DNA of 64,000 nt, from NCBI RefSeq assembly GCF_022647665.1, contig NZ_CP071872.1, positions 2,418,001 through 2,482,000 on the forward strand. Direction: 5' to 3'. Both the position numbers and the translations under genes were made by a program. Every line of letters begins with the position of its first letter. Positions within the stretch are counted from its first letter, which is position 1. The DNA comes from Streptomyces formicae. Its GTDB lineage: Bacteria > Actinomycetota > Actinomycetes > Streptomycetales > Streptomycetaceae. The notes beneath the pieces are model-generated. The model saw only the letters and a program-made list of their open reading frames with translations. It was not told the DNA's origin and ran no database searches. Positions 33,989 through 42,634 of this stretch are shown piece by piece.

Positions 33989-34555
33989 TCAGCCGCGGGC
34001 GCCGGGCCAGGGCCCGGGGGCCGCCGCCTCCGGCTCCTCCTGGACCTTGGTGTCGAAGAGCGTGAAGCCGCGCCGCAGGTAGTTGTCCATCGCGTGCGGC
34101 CCGTCCTTGGAGCAGGTGTGCAGCCAGACCCGCTTCGTCGGGGGCCGGCCCGGCCAGCGGTCCGCGAGGTCCCAGGCGCGCGCCGTCCCGTACGCCAGCA
34201 GGTGGCCGCCGATCCGGCGCCCCCGGAACGCCGGGATCAGCCCGAAGTACACGATCTCGACGACGCCCTCGTCCTGCGCCTCCAGCTCGATGTAGCCGGC
34301 GGGCGTGCCCTTCTCGTACGCCACCCAGGTCTCCACACCGGGCCGGTTCACGGCCTCGTCCCACTGCGCGTACGTAAGACCGAGCCGGTCGGTCCAGCAG
34401 ATGTCCCCACCGACAGCCGTGTAGAGGAAGCGGCTGAACTCGGCCGACGGCACCTCGGCCCGTACGATCCGCACATCGCCCGAGGGCTCTGCGGCCGGGC
34501 GCAGATCGGCGGACGAGGTCTGCTCCAGGGACCACGTGGTCACAGTGATGCTCAT
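33989..34555 (-). CDS. GNAT-family N-acetyltransferase
   Basis: A 188-residue acetyltransferase. The acetyl-CoA loop is FRGRRIGGHLLAYG, preceded by beta strands EIVYFGLIPA and followed by VWLHTCSKDGPHAMDNYLRR. It transfers an acetyl group to an unknown amine or protein. Monocistronic, tail-to-tail distance of ~140 bases from the cysI leader on the same strand. No substrate hint in the surroundings. Confidence 0.85.
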   Translation of the reverse strand: MSITVTTWSLEQTSSADLRPAAEPSGDVRIVRAEVPSAEFSRFLYTAVGGDICWTDRLGLTYAQWDEAVNRPGVETWVAYEKGTPAGYIELEAQDEGVVEIVYFGLIPAFRGRRIGGHLLAYGTARAWDLADRWPGRPPTKRVWLHTCSKDGPHAMDNYLRRGFTLFDTKVQEEPEAAAPGPWPGARG

Positions 34556-34657
34556 GGCCGCCAGGGAACCACGCCTTCCCGCCGGGGACAAAACGCCCCC
34601 CGGCGCGGTCCGCACCCGGTTCATCGGCCGGTACCCGGCTCCGTGGTTCGTACCGGC

Positions 34658-36040
34658 TCAGGCGGGCGCGGGCTCCACGTTCTGGTTGTGGCGGAAGACG
34701 TTGTCCGGGTCGTAGGCCCGCTTGACCTGCGCGAGCCGGTCGTAGTGGCCGCGGTAGGTGGCCCTGACCCGGTCCTGGCCCTCGCCCTCACCGATGAAGT
34801 TCACGTATCCGCCACCCATGGAGTACGGGTGCAGGGCCCTCCAGTAGTCGCCGCTCCACTCCCTGACGACGTCCGCGTTGGCCGGGTCCGGGTCGACACC
34901 GGCGATCACGCCGGACCAGACGGCGTCGCGGTAGTCCCAGGCCGTGTCGTCCGGGCCCACCTGGTGCGCGGCGCCGTCGACCGGGTACAGGTGCATCGTC
35001 GACAGCGGGGTCGGCAGGCTCTGCCCGTACCGGAGATGGACGTCGATCGCGCCGTCGTCGATGCGGTCGAAGAAGTCACCCCGCCAGTACCACTGGTACC
35101 CCTTCGGGTACAGGCCGTCGTACATGCTCTGGAGCGCGGGGTACGGCATCGGCGTCGCGAAGTGGAACGCCGGCGGGGCCGGCTCGTCCACGACGGCGAA
35201 GACCTCGTCGGTGCGGTCCGGGTCGCCCGTCCAGCACCACAGCACGCCGCACATCCGCTGCCCGTGGATCTCCTCCGGGAACGGCGGCGCCGGCGGCACG
35301 GTGAGCAGGGCGAAGAAGCCGTACACGTCCGTGGCCGCCCGCGGCAGGAAGTCCCGGTACCACTCCAGCACCTCGCGGGTCCGCTCGACCGGCCACAGGC
35401 TCACCCCGACCCCGACCGTGTCCACCGGGTGCAGGCGGTACGTGAACGAGGTGACCACCCCGAAGTTCCCGCCGCCGCCGCGCAGCGCCCAGAACAGGTC
35501 GGGCCGCTCGTCCTCGCTCGTCGTCACGAAGGTGCCGTCGGCGAGCACGACATCAGCGCCGATCAGGGTGTCGGCGGTCAGGCCGTACTTACGGGTCAGA
35601 TAGCCGTGGCCGCCACCGAGGGTCAGCCCGCCGATGCCCGTCGTCGAGTTGATGCCCGACGGAATCCCCAGGCCGAAGCCGTGGGCCGCGTGGTCCAGGT
35701 CGCCGAGCACGCTGCCGCCCCCGGCCCTGGCGGTCCGGGTGACCGGGTCGACGTGCACCCAGCGCATCAGGGACAGATCGAGGGTGAGCGCGTCGTCCAC
35801 CAGGCAGAGCCCGGGGCCGCTGTGCCCGCCGCCGCGGACCGCGAGGTCGAGGCCCCGCTCGCGGGCGAAGGCGACCGTCCGCATCACATCCGTCGCGTCC
35901 ACGCACCGGGCCAGCGCGGCGGGACGTCGGTCGATCATCGCGTTGTAGATCGCACGGGTCTCGTCGTACCCCGCGTCCTGCGGGCCGATCACCGGGCCGC
36001 GCAGTGCGTCGCCCAGCGCAGCGAGAGTCGCGCCGTCCAT
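34658..36040 (-). CDS. Covalent-flavin FAD-dependent oxidoreductase (BBE/VAO family)
   Basis: A 460-residue berberine-bridge-type oxidase. The FAD (PCMH) domain has LAVRGGGHSGPGLCLVDDAL with His73, the usual 8-alpha covalent FAD anchor, and GINSTTGIGGLTLGGGHGYL. The second anchoring cysteine found in bicovalent members appears to be absent (LTADTLIGADVV where a CDN-like element usually lies). The C-terminal BBE motif is AYDPDNVFRHNQNV. It oxidises a sugar, alcohol or secondary metabolite. It lies downstream of the GAF regulator on the same strand. Confidence 0.88.
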   Translation of the reverse strand: MDGATLAALGDALRGPVIGPQDAGYDETRAIYNAMIDRRPAALARCVDATDVMRTVAFARERGLDLAVRGGGHSGPGLCLVDDALTLDLSLMRWVHVDPVTRTARAGGGSVLGDLDHAAHGFGLGIPSGINSTTGIGGLTLGGGHGYLTRKYGLTADTLIGADVVLADGTFVTTSEDERPDLFWALRGGGGNFGVVTSFTYRLHPVDTVGVGVSLWPVERTREVLEWYRDFLPRAATDVYGFFALLTVPPAPPFPEEIHGQRMCGVLWCWTGDPDRTDEVFAVVDEPAPPAFHFATPMPYPALQSMYDGLYPKGYQWYWRGDFFDRIDDGAIDVHLRYGQSLPTPLSTMHLYPVDGAAHQVGPDDTAWDYRDAVWSGVIAGVDPDPANADVVREWSGDYWRALHPYSMGGGYVNFIGEGEGQDRVRATYRGHYDRLAQVKRAYDPDNVFRHNQNVEPAPA

Positions 36041-36173
36041 GGGAACTCCTTGACGGGCGCACGCCCGGCACCACCCAGGGCCGTCCGGTCTCCGGTCCTG
36101 CCGGCCGCACTGTGGATCACTTTCAGGGTTCCATCGGCTCCCTGCCCGCGCAACGCGGTCACGCCGGGGTCGT

Positions 36174-36231
36174 TCAGGCGGGGCGGGACCGGGCTTCGGG
36201 GTCGGTCAGGCGGGGTCGGACCGGGCCTCCG
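36174..36231. repeat. Imperfect 26-bp duplication at the end of the GAF-regulator gene
   Basis: Two copies of TCAGGCGGGGnnGGACCGGGC-type sequence begin at 36174 and 36206. Each contains a minus-strand stop codon and codes for EARSxPA in the sense frame, so the C-terminal codons plus stop have been duplicated. Confidence 0.75.
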
Positions 36232-37489
36232 CGATCGCCGGTGCCGAGGAGTGCGGCAACAGGTCCGCCGGATGCGGCGGTCGCACGACCTCCACCTCGA
36301 CCTCCTCGCTGAAGCGGTACGGACGGTGCTCCAGCACCCCCGACAGATAGCGCCGCACCCGCGACATCTCGGCCCGCACCGTCACCGTACGGGTCGGGTC
36401 GCCGAAGACGTCGGCCGCCAGCTCCGCCGCCGTACGCCCCTGCGGGTGCCGTGCCAGCACGTACAGCAGCTCGGCGTGGCGCGGGCTCAGCTCCTGCGTC
36501 CAGCTGCCCGCGGGCCCGGAGACCGCGACCGTCCAGCGGCGCGGGCGGCTGACGTCGAGCACGATGAGGTGCGCCGTCTCCGCCGGGGCCGACTCGTCGG
36601 GCCGTACCAGCCAGCCGCCGGGCAGCGGCTCGACGGTGCACATGCCCAGCGACGGCAGCCACACCCGGCCCGCCCGGAACGACTTGGGGAGCGGCAGCCG
36701 GTCCACCGGCGCCATGCCCGTCACCGCCGCCGTCCACCCGTGCAGGTCCACGGCCAGCGCCCGGCCACCGAGCCGGCACAGGATCGGCGCCGCCACCGAA
36801 CGCAGCCGCTCGACGGTGCGCAGCCGCCGGTCGCGCAGCTCCGCCTCGGCCAGCTGGGCCACCGAGTTGACCAGCGCGAGCGTCGCGGGATGGAAGCTGG
36901 AGGCGGGACCGCTGACATCGACGATGCCGAGCAGCTGCCCGTCGCGCGGATCGTGCACGGGTGCCGCCGCGCAGGTCCAGTTGTGCAGGGCCTGCACGAA
37001 GTGCTCGGCCGAGTGGACCTGGACGGGCCGGCGCGCGGCGAGGGCGGTGCCGATCGCGTTGGTGCCGGTGGTGGACTCGTTCCAGGCCGCGCCCTCCTCC
37101 AGCCAGATGGTGTCGGCCTTGCGCATGACGCTCGCGTTGCCCTCGCGCCACAGCACCCGGCCCTGATCGTCCGTCACCACCACGATCTGGCGCGAGGCGT
37201 CGGCGATCTCGGTCAGCCCGCCGCTCAGGGTCCGCATGACCTCGCCGATCACCGTGGCCCGCCGCCGGTGCTCCAGCTCGTCGGGCTGGAGCAGCACGCT
37301 GCTGGTGTCCCGGTCGGGGTCGAAGCCGAGCCGGAACATGCGCTGCCAGGATGCGTCGATGACCGCACGGGGCGCGACGGGGGGCCGGCGGCCGGCGAGC
37401 GTCGCGGCGCGCACCTGGTGGAGCAGGCGGGTCGCACCGGCGGCGTCCATGGTGGCGAGCCGTGTCATGTCGAGAGCTGTGTTCCTCAT
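36206..37489 (-). CDS. GAF-domain transcriptional regulator
   Basis: A 427-residue AcoR-like regulator without the AAA+ domain. The N-terminal sensor has VIDASWQRMFRLGFDPDRDT and a GAF domain with the typical IWLEEGAAWNESTTGTNAIG and HFVQALHNWTCAAAPVHDPR. The C-terminal ~90 residues are winged-helix-like (ELSPRHAELLYVLARHPQGR, TVRAEMSRVRRYLSGVLEHR), so it should activate sigma70-type promoters directly. In related streptomycetes such genes lie by alcohol or aldehyde dehydrogenases; here the FAD oxidase downstream is a candidate target. ATG 37489 is chosen over an upstream extension that runs into the promoter repeats. Confidence 0.8.
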   Translation of the reverse strand: MRNTALDMTRLATMDAAGATRLLHQVRAATLAGRRPPVAPRAVIDASWQRMFRLGFDPDRDTSSVLLQPDELEHRRRATVIGEVMRTLSGGLTEIADASRQIVVVTDDQGRVLWREGNASVMRKADTIWLEEGAAWNESTTGTNAIGTALAARRPVQVHSAEHFVQALHNWTCAAAPVHDPRDGQLLGIVDVSGPASSFHPATLALVNSVAQLAEAELRDRRLRTVERLRSVAAPILCRLGGRALAVDLHGWTAAVTGMAPVDRLPLPKSFRAGRVWLPSLGMCTVEPLPGGWLVRPDESAPAETAHLIVLDVSRPRRWTVAVSGPAGSWTQELSPRHAELLYVLARHPQGRTAAELAADVFGDPTRTVTVRAEMSRVRRYLSGVLEHRPYRFSEEVEVEVVRPPHPADLLPHSSAPAIAEARSDPA

Positions 37490-37617
37490 CGGTACCCCCG
37501 CCGCGCGTTTCGCTGGATGCTGTCCCGGCCGGTCAGGCCGGTCCGGTGCCGTCGGTCCGTTCGTCCGTCCCATCGTGCCGCTCGCGCCCGCCCCGGGAGG
37601 TCCGCTTCACATATCTC

Positions 37618-37644
37618 CTGCAACGGTCTGCAACTCTGGCAAAC
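37618..37644. promoter_or_regulatory. Helically phased direct repeats upstream of the GAF regulator
   Basis: CTGCAAC at 37618-37624 recurs at 37628-37634, exactly ten bases on, with a third variant CTGGCAA at 37636-37642. Same-face repeats 130-150 bases before the regulator start suggest a binding site for a multimeric activator, possibly the regulator itself. Confidence 0.45.
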
Positions 37645-37793
37645 AACAGCCGGGTGCATGAAGGTGACATGAGCTGAGGGTGGTGCCGTGTCGGCGCAGC
37701 ATCACCCTCGGCCGTTTCGCCTCCGCGCTGTTCGGCCTCCGCACTGGTTCGTCGCACCTCGGCCCGCGCCTGTCACGCCCCGAACCGCGCACG

Positions 37794-39437
37794 TCACGCC
37801 TCGACCCGTGCCCGCTCCACCACCGCCGCCAGGTCGAGCCCGTACGGCAGCGTCCCGAACGCCGACCCCCAGTCCCCGCCGAGCCGCGAGGCGCAGAACG
37901 CGTCCGCGACCTCCGGCGGCGCCCAGCGCACCAGCAGCGCCCCTTGCAGCACCAGCGCCATCCGCTCGACCAGCCGCCGCGCCCGCACCTCCACGGTCTC
38001 CAGATCGGCCAGTTCGGTCAGCATCGCCTTGATCGCGCCGTCCAGCCGGTGGTCGGCGCCCCGCGCCCGTCCGACCTCCTGGAGGTACGCGTCCAGCGCC
38101 CCCGGCTCGCGCTGGAGAGCGCGCAGCACATCCAGCGCCTGGACGTTGCCCGACCCCTCCCAGATCGAGTTCAGCGGCGACTCCCGCAGCAGCCGCGGCA
38201 TCCCGGACTCCTCCACATAGCCGTTGCCGCCCAGGCACTCCAGGGCCTCCGCCACCATCGGCGTACACCGCTTGGCGACCCAGTACTTGGCGGCCGGCAC
38301 CGCGAGCCGCAGCAGCGCCCGGTCCGCCTCGCCGTCCGAGTCGTACGCGGCGGCGAGCCGCATCCCGAGGACCGTCGCCGCCTCCGACTCCAGCGCCAGA
38401 TCGGCCAGGACGTTGCGCATCAGCGGCTTGTCGACGAGCGGGCCGCCGAAGGCGCTGCGGTACGAGGCATGGTGGACGGCCTGCGTCAGCGCCTGCCGCA
38501 TCAGCGCCGCCGAGCCGAGCACACAGTCGAGCCGGGTCGCCGCCACCATCCCGATGATGGTGCGCACCCCGCGCCCCTCGTCACCGACGCGGCGCGCCCA
38601 CGTCCCGTCGAACTCGACCTCGCTCGACGCGTTCGACCTGTTGCCCAGCTTGTCCTTGAGCCGCTGGATCGCGAAGACGTTGCGCGTGCCGTCGTCCAGC
38701 ACCCGCGGCACGAGGAAACAGGTCAGCCCCCCAGGGGCCTGCGCGAGCACGAGGAACCCGTCGCACATCGGCGCCGAGCAGAACCACTTGTGCCCCGTCA
38801 GCTCGTACTCCCCGTCCACCGCCAGCGGCACCGCGCGGGTCGTGTTCGTCCGTACGTCACTGCCGCCCTGCTTCTCCGTCATGCCCATCCCGAACAGGGC
38901 GCCGGGCTTGTGGCCGGCCGGCCACAGACCCGGCTCGTACACCTGCGAGGTGAGCCGGGGCTCCCACTCGGCGGCGAGCGCCGGGTCCGTGCGCAGCGCG
39001 GGCACCGCGGCGTGCGTCATCGACACCGGACAGCCGTTCCCGGCCTCCACCTGCGACCAGACCAGGAATCCGGCCGCGCGCCGCACATGCCCGCCGGGGC
39101 GGCCCCAGGCGTTCGTCAGCCCCGAGCCGACCGCCTTGCCGAGCAGCCGGTGCCAGGCCGGGTGGAACTCCACCTCGTCGATCCGGTTCCCGTACCGGTC
39201 GTGGGTGCGCAGCACCGGCGGGTACGCGTTCGCCTGCTCCCCCCATCGCCGGGCCTGGTCCGAGCCCGCGGTCCTGCCGAGCAGCGCCAGCTCCTCGCGG
39301 ACCTCGTCGAGGAGCTCCGGGGGCTCGGGCGCGAGATGGCGCTCCACCGCCTCGACGAGCGGGCGGTCCGTCGTGAAGACGTCGTACCCCACCAGGGGCG
39401 GAGCCTGGTTGGTCACTGTGTGGGTGCTGGTCGCCAT
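37794..39437 (-). CDS. Acyl-CoA dehydrogenase, AidB-like
   Basis: A 547-residue flavoprotein of the acyl-CoA dehydrogenase superfamily with the long N- and C-terminal regions of AidB. Diagnostic stretches are LFGMGMTEKQGGSDVRTNTT and LLRESPLNSIWEGSGNVQAL. AidB-type proteins bind DNA and are tied to alkylation defence; a conventional acyl-CoA substrate has not been shown for them. ATG 39437 is six bases downstream of a TACCGT -10 box with no ribosome site, indicating a leaderless mRNA. Divergent from the BrkB-like gene through a shared -10. Confidence 0.88.
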   Translation of the reverse strand: MATSTHTVTNQAPPLVGYDVFTTDRPLVEAVERHLAPEPPELLDEVREELALLGRTAGSDQARRWGEQANAYPPVLRTHDRYGNRIDEVEFHPAWHRLLGKAVGSGLTNAWGRPGGHVRRAAGFLVWSQVEAGNGCPVSMTHAAVPALRTDPALAAEWEPRLTSQVYEPGLWPAGHKPGALFGMGMTEKQGGSDVRTNTTRAVPLAVDGEYELTGHKWFCSAPMCDGFLVLAQAPGGLTCFLVPRVLDDGTRNVFAIQRLKDKLGNRSNASSEVEFDGTWARRVGDEGRGVRTIIGMVAATRLDCVLGSAALMRQALTQAVHHASYRSAFGGPLVDKPLMRNVLADLALESEAATVLGMRLAAAYDSDGEADRALLRLAVPAAKYWVAKRCTPMVAEALECLGGNGYVEESGMPRLLRESPLNSIWEGSGNVQALDVLRALQREPGALDAYLQEVGRARGADHRLDGAIKAMLTELADLETVEVRARRLVERMALVLQGALLVRWAPPEVADAFCASRLGGDWGSAFGTLPYGLDLAAVVERARVEA

Positions 39438-39442
39438 GCCGA

Positions 39443-39449
39443 TACGGTA
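39443..39449. promoter_or_regulatory. Shared, symmetric divergent -10 element
   Basis: TACGGT (39443-39448) on the plus strand and TACCGT (complement of 39444-39449) on the minus strand overlap by five bases. Each ends exactly six bases before a start codon: GTG 39455 (plus) and ATG 39437 (minus). Both genes would be leaderless and their RNA polymerases would compete for the same DNA. Confidence 0.6.
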
Positions 39450-39454
39450 AGGAG

Positions 39455-40600
39455 GTGCAGGCAGCAAAAGAAACACCCGAGCGGCCCTCCTCCGGCCGTC
39501 TCCACCGGGTCCAGGTCCTCTACCGCAATGTCTCCAAGCGGAGGCTGGCCTGGCTGCTGCTGAAGGACACCGTCAATTCCTGCATCGAGTACCGGATCCT
39601 CGGGCTCGCGGCGGAGGCGGCGTTCTTCACGCTGCTGTCCCTGCCTCCGCTGCTCCTGGGCATGCTGGGCCTGCTCGGCTACGTCGACAACTGGACCAGC
39701 ACCGCCACCGTCGCCTCGATCCAGGAGAACATCCTCGGCGCGGCCGGCACCGTGCTCTCCGACCGCGGCGTCAACGAGATCGCCAAGCCCCTGCTGGAGG
39801 ACGTCACCCGCGGCGGCAGGCCCGACGTGATCTCCCTCGGCTTCGCGATCGCCCTGTGGTCGGGATCGCGGGCCGTGAACGTCTTCATCGACACCATCAC
39901 CGTGATGTACGGGCTCGACGGGCAGCGCGGCATCGTCGCCACCCGGCTGCTGGCCTTCCTGCTCTACCTCATCGCCCTGCTGATCGGCGCGGTCGTGCTG
40001 CCGCTCGCGGTGGTCGGCCCCGACCGGGTCGTCGAATTCCTCCCCTTCGGGACGGAAGTCGTCGCCGTCCTGTACTGGCCGGTGGTGATCCTGCTCTCGA
40101 TCGCCTTCCTCACCACGCTCTACCACGTGTCCGTGCCGGTCAGGTCGCCGTGGGCGGAGGACATCCCGGGCGCGCTGGTCGCGCTTGCGATGTGGGTGCT
40201 CGGCAGCTTCCTGCTGCGGATCTACCTGACCAGCACGGTCGAGGGCCCGACCATCTACGGCTCGCTCGCGGCGCCCATCGCCGTCCTGCTGTGGATCGGC
40301 ATCTCCGCGTTCGCCGTCCTGGTCGGGGCTGCCGTCAACGCCGCCATCGACCGGGTCTGGCCGTCCGTCGCCACGGCCGCCGCCCGCGCCGCCAACGAGC
40401 GCGTGCGCGCCGCCCACGCCGCCGAGCTGGTCGCCAGGGCGCGGCTCGCGGAGGGGGAGAGCGAGGACTGGGAGGAGGGCGAGAACGGCGGGGTCATGCC
40501 GTCCGAGTTCCCCGAGCGCTGGTCGAAGTTCCTGCCCCCGGACGATGTGAAGTCCCGGCTCCAGTCGGGCCGGGACCACCGGACACCCCCTAGGGGGTGA
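39455..40600 (+). CDS. YihY/BrkB-family membrane protein
   Basis: A 381-residue integral membrane protein of the YihY/virulence-factor-BrkB family. About six spans: AAEAAFFTLLSLPPLLLGML, ALWSGSRAVNVFIDTITVMY, LLAFLLYLIALLIGAVVLPL, IPGALVALAMWVLGSFLLRI, YGSLAAPIAVLLWIGISAFA. A ~70-residue charged C-terminal tail lies in the cytoplasm (EGESEDWEEGENGG). Transport function unproven. The GTG follows the -10 by six bases; GGAGG directly abuts it, too close to act as a ribosome site. The stop codon lies in a perfect palindrome. Confidence 0.88.
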   Translation: MQAAKETPERPSSGRLHRVQVLYRNVSKRRLAWLLLKDTVNSCIEYRILGLAAEAAFFTLLSLPPLLLGMLGLLGYVDNWTSTATVASIQENILGAAGTVLSDRGVNEIAKPLLEDVTRGGRPDVISLGFAIALWSGSRAVNVFIDTITVMYGLDGQRGIVATRLLAFLLYLIALLIGAVVLPLAVVGPDRVVEFLPFGTEVVAVLYWPVVILLSIAFLTTLYHVSVPVRSPWAEDIPGALVALAMWVLGSFLLRIYLTSTVEGPTIYGSLAAPIAVLLWIGISAFAVLVGAAVNAAIDRVWPSVATAAARAANERVRAAHAAELVARARLAEGESEDWEEGENGGVMPSEFPERWSKFLPPDDVKSRLQSGRDHRTPPRG

Positions 40601-40620
40601 CGCTCCTGGGCCACTAGCCT
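40584..40620 (+). promoter_or_regulatory. Palindromic operator and -10 before the AraC gene
   Basis: CACCCCCTAGGGGGTG (40584-40599) is a perfect 16-base palindrome covering the expected -35 position; TAGCCT (40615-40620) is a good -10 seven bases before ATG 40628. The C5TAG5 core resembles CsoR/RcnR-type metal-sensor operators, but no metal gene is adjacent. It also overlaps the BrkB-like stop codon and could double as a hairpin. Confidence 0.5.
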
Positions 40621-40627
40621 CGGGGGC

Positions 40628-41359
40628 ATGTACGCCGAGCGGGCCTCTCGCCTCGACGGGGCCGTCGTCTGGAGCCGCAGTGAGTCCGGTGGCGGGCCGG
40701 TGGTGCCCGTGCTGCCCGACGGCTGCATGGACCTGCTGTGGACCGAGGGGCGGCTGCTTGTCGCCGGGCCCGACACGTACGCCTACGCCCCGCCCGGCAC
40801 CGGCGTCCGATACGCGGGCGTACGGTTCGCTCCGGGCGCCGCGCCCGCGTTCTTCGGGGTCCCCGCGCACGAGCTGAGGGACCGGCGGGTCGAGCTCGCG
40901 CAGCTGTGGCCCGCCGGGCGGGTCCGCAGGCTCGCCGAGCGGATCGGGGACGCGCCGGACCCGGTCGCGGAGCTGGAGGCCCAGGCGCTGCGGCACGCCG
41001 CGGACGCACCGGCGCCCGATCCGCTGCTGAGGGCGGTCGCCGCCGCCCTGGACCGTGGCTGGTCCGTCGCCGCCACCGCCGAAGCCGTGGGGCTCGGCGC
41101 ACGGCAGCTGCACCGCAGGTCCCTGGACGCCTTCGGGTACGGGCCCAAGACGCTCGCCCGGGTGCTGCGGCTCCAGCGGGCCCTGGAGCTCGTACGGGCC
41201 GAAGTGCCCTACGCCGAGGCCGCGCTCGCCGCGGGCTGCACCGACCAGGCGCACCTCGCACGGGAGATGCGGGACCTGACCGGGCTCACCCTGCGCGCCT
41301 ATGCCGCGTTGGCGAAGAGCGAGACTCCGGAGCCGTCGGGATCGAGCACGACCGCGTAG
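40628..41359 (+). CDS. AraC-family transcriptional regulator
   Basis: A 243-residue regulator. The N-terminal part ([20 protein letters not shown], then [13 protein letters not shown]) is the DUF6597 ligand domain. The C-terminal double helix-turn-helix reads [40 protein letters not shown], then [20 protein letters not shown] and RDLTG. Probably leaderless. Its last 61 bases are antisense to the end of the VOC gene, a likely regulatory target because the two are paired in many actinomycetes. Confidence 0.88.
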   Translation: MYAERASRLDGAVVWSRSESGGGPVVPVLPDGCMDLLWTEGRLLVAGPDTYAYAPPGTGVRYAGVRFAPGAAPAFFGVPAHELRDRRVELAQLWPAGRVRRLAERIGDAPDPVAELEAQALRHAADAPAPDPLLRAVAAALDRGWSVAATAEAVGLGARQLHRRSLDAFGYGPKTLARVLRLQRALELVRAEVPYAEAALAAGCTDQAHLAREMRDLTGLTLRAYAALAKSETPEPSGSSTTA

Positions 41360-41691
41360 CGCTGCCCCCAGACGGCGTCCCAGGGCTTGAGGTGGCCGCG
41401 ATGGCCTGCCGCGACCATCTCTTCGTACACCTTGTCCACCTCGGCCGGGCTCTCGCAGAGGAAGCACAGACCGATGCGGTCACCGCCCTCGGGCCGGGTC
41501 CAGCCCGGATCGAAGGACCTGACGGTCTCCTCCGTGTCGAACAGCACGCGCAGGCCGCTTGGCAGCACCGCCTCGGCGTGCGGCGCGGAGTCGGCGTCTG
41601 CGGGGATGTCCAGACCGAGACGGCGGTAGAAGGCGAGCGAGGCGGCCATGTCGGCGACGACGAGGCCGATGGCATCGAATCGTGGAGTCAT
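41299..41691 (-). CDS. VOC-family (glyoxalase/bleomycin-resistance-like) protein
   Basis: A 130-residue single-domain VOC protein: [52 protein letters not shown]. Metal-dependent lyase, dioxygenase or resistance binding protein are all possible. A TACGGT box six bases before ATG 41691 implies a leaderless transcript. The 3' 61 bases overlap the convergent AraC gene, so both proteins are encoded by the two strands of the same DNA there. Confidence 0.88.
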   Translation of the reverse strand: MTPRFDAIGLVVADMAASLAFYRRLGLDIPADADSAPHAEAVLPSGLRVLFDTEETVRSFDPGWTRPEGGDRIGLCFLCESPAEVDKVYEEMVAAGHRGHLKPWDAVWGQRYAVVLDPDGSGVSLFANAA

Positions 41692-41818
41692 GCCCTCACC
41701 GTAGGAACCCGACCTGCCCGGGGTCTTGTACGAATCGGACGCGCGCCGCGGGATCGCGTCACGGATTCGTAAGGGGGCGGGCGCACCGCCGGGGACCCGG
41801 GCGGACGAGACTGGGCGT

Positions 41819-42634
41819 ATGCAGAACATCCTGGTCGTCGACGACGATCCGACCGTTGCCGAAGTCGTCACCGGCTATCTGGAGCGCGCCGGCTTCGCCG
41901 TGCACCGCGCGGCCGACGGGCCGCAGGCGCTGCGGGCGGCGGGGGAGCGGTGGCCGGACCTGGTCGTCCTGGACCTGATGCTCCCCGGCATGGACGGGCT
42001 GGAGGTCTGCCGCAGACTGCGCGGCCAGGCCCCGGTGCCGGTGATCATGCTGACCGCGCGCGGGGACGAGGACGACCGGATCCTGGGTCTAGAGATCGGC
42101 GCGGACGACTACGTGACCAAGCCGTTCAGCCCGCGCGAGCTGGTGCTGCGCGTCGAGTCGGTGCTGCGCCGCAGCCGGGCCGCGGCGGCCGCGCCCCCGG
42201 CCGGGGAAGCGGTCAGCCGCGCGGGCATCACGCTGGACCCGGCCGCCCGCCGCGCCGTCAAGGACGGCCGGGAACTGGCCCTGACGCTGCGGGAGTTCGA
42301 CCTCCTCGCCCACCTCATGCGCCACTCCGGGCAGGCGATCGGGCGGGAGCGGCTGATGCACGAGGTGTGGGGCTGGGAGTTCGGCGATCTGTCGACGGTC
42401 ACCGTCCACGTCAGGCGGCTGCGCGGCAAGATCGAGGACGACCCGGCCAGTCCGCGGCTGATCCAGACCGTGTGGGGGGTCGGGTACCGCTTCGACGCGC
42501 CGGAGTCCGGCGCGGGGGCGGCGCACGCCCACGAGGTCGGGAACGGAGTCCCGGTACGAGCCGACGACGTACCGGAGCACGCGGACGACGTACCGGCGCG
42601 CGCGGACGGCGCGACGCCGGCCGAAGGGGCGTGA
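41819..42634 (+). CDS. OmpR/PhoB-family response regulator
   Basis: A 271-residue regulator. Receiver domain with phospho-acceptor Asp52 (LVVLDLMLPGMDG), acidic pair DDD (8-10) and TKPFSPREL lysine; then a winged helix (LALTLREFDLLAHLMRHSGQ, VTVHVRRLRGKIEDDP, IQTVWGVGYRFD). The C-terminal ~40 residues are an unusual low-complexity tail (VPVRADDVPEHADDVPARAD) from a short DNA repeat. ATG 41819 follows GAGACT by six bases and may be leaderless. It overlaps the kinase gene by GTGA. Confidence 0.93.
   Translation: MQNILVVDDDPTVAEVVTGYLERAGFAVHRAADGPQALRAAGERWPDLVVLDLMLPGMDGLEVCRRLRGQAPVPVIMLTARGDEDDRILGLEIGADDYVTKPFSPRELVLRVESVLRRSRAAAAAPPAGEAVSRAGITLDPAARRAVKDGRELALTLREFDLLAHLMRHSGQAIGRERLMHEVWGWEFGDLSTVTVHVRRLRGKIEDDPASPRLIQTVWGVGYRFDAPESGAGAAHAHEVGNGVPVRADDVPEHADDVPARADGATPAEGA

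Noticed and set aside
33929..37672. 1247-codon plus-strand open frame over the GNAT, flavin oxidase and GAF-regulator genes
   Set aside because: Spans intergenic DNA and three solid minus-strand genes; composition is that of an antisense shadow.
39413..41467. 684-codon minus-strand frame opposite the BrkB-like and AraC genes
   Set aside because: Low-complexity antisense translation; the sense genes have clear membrane spans and HTH motifs.
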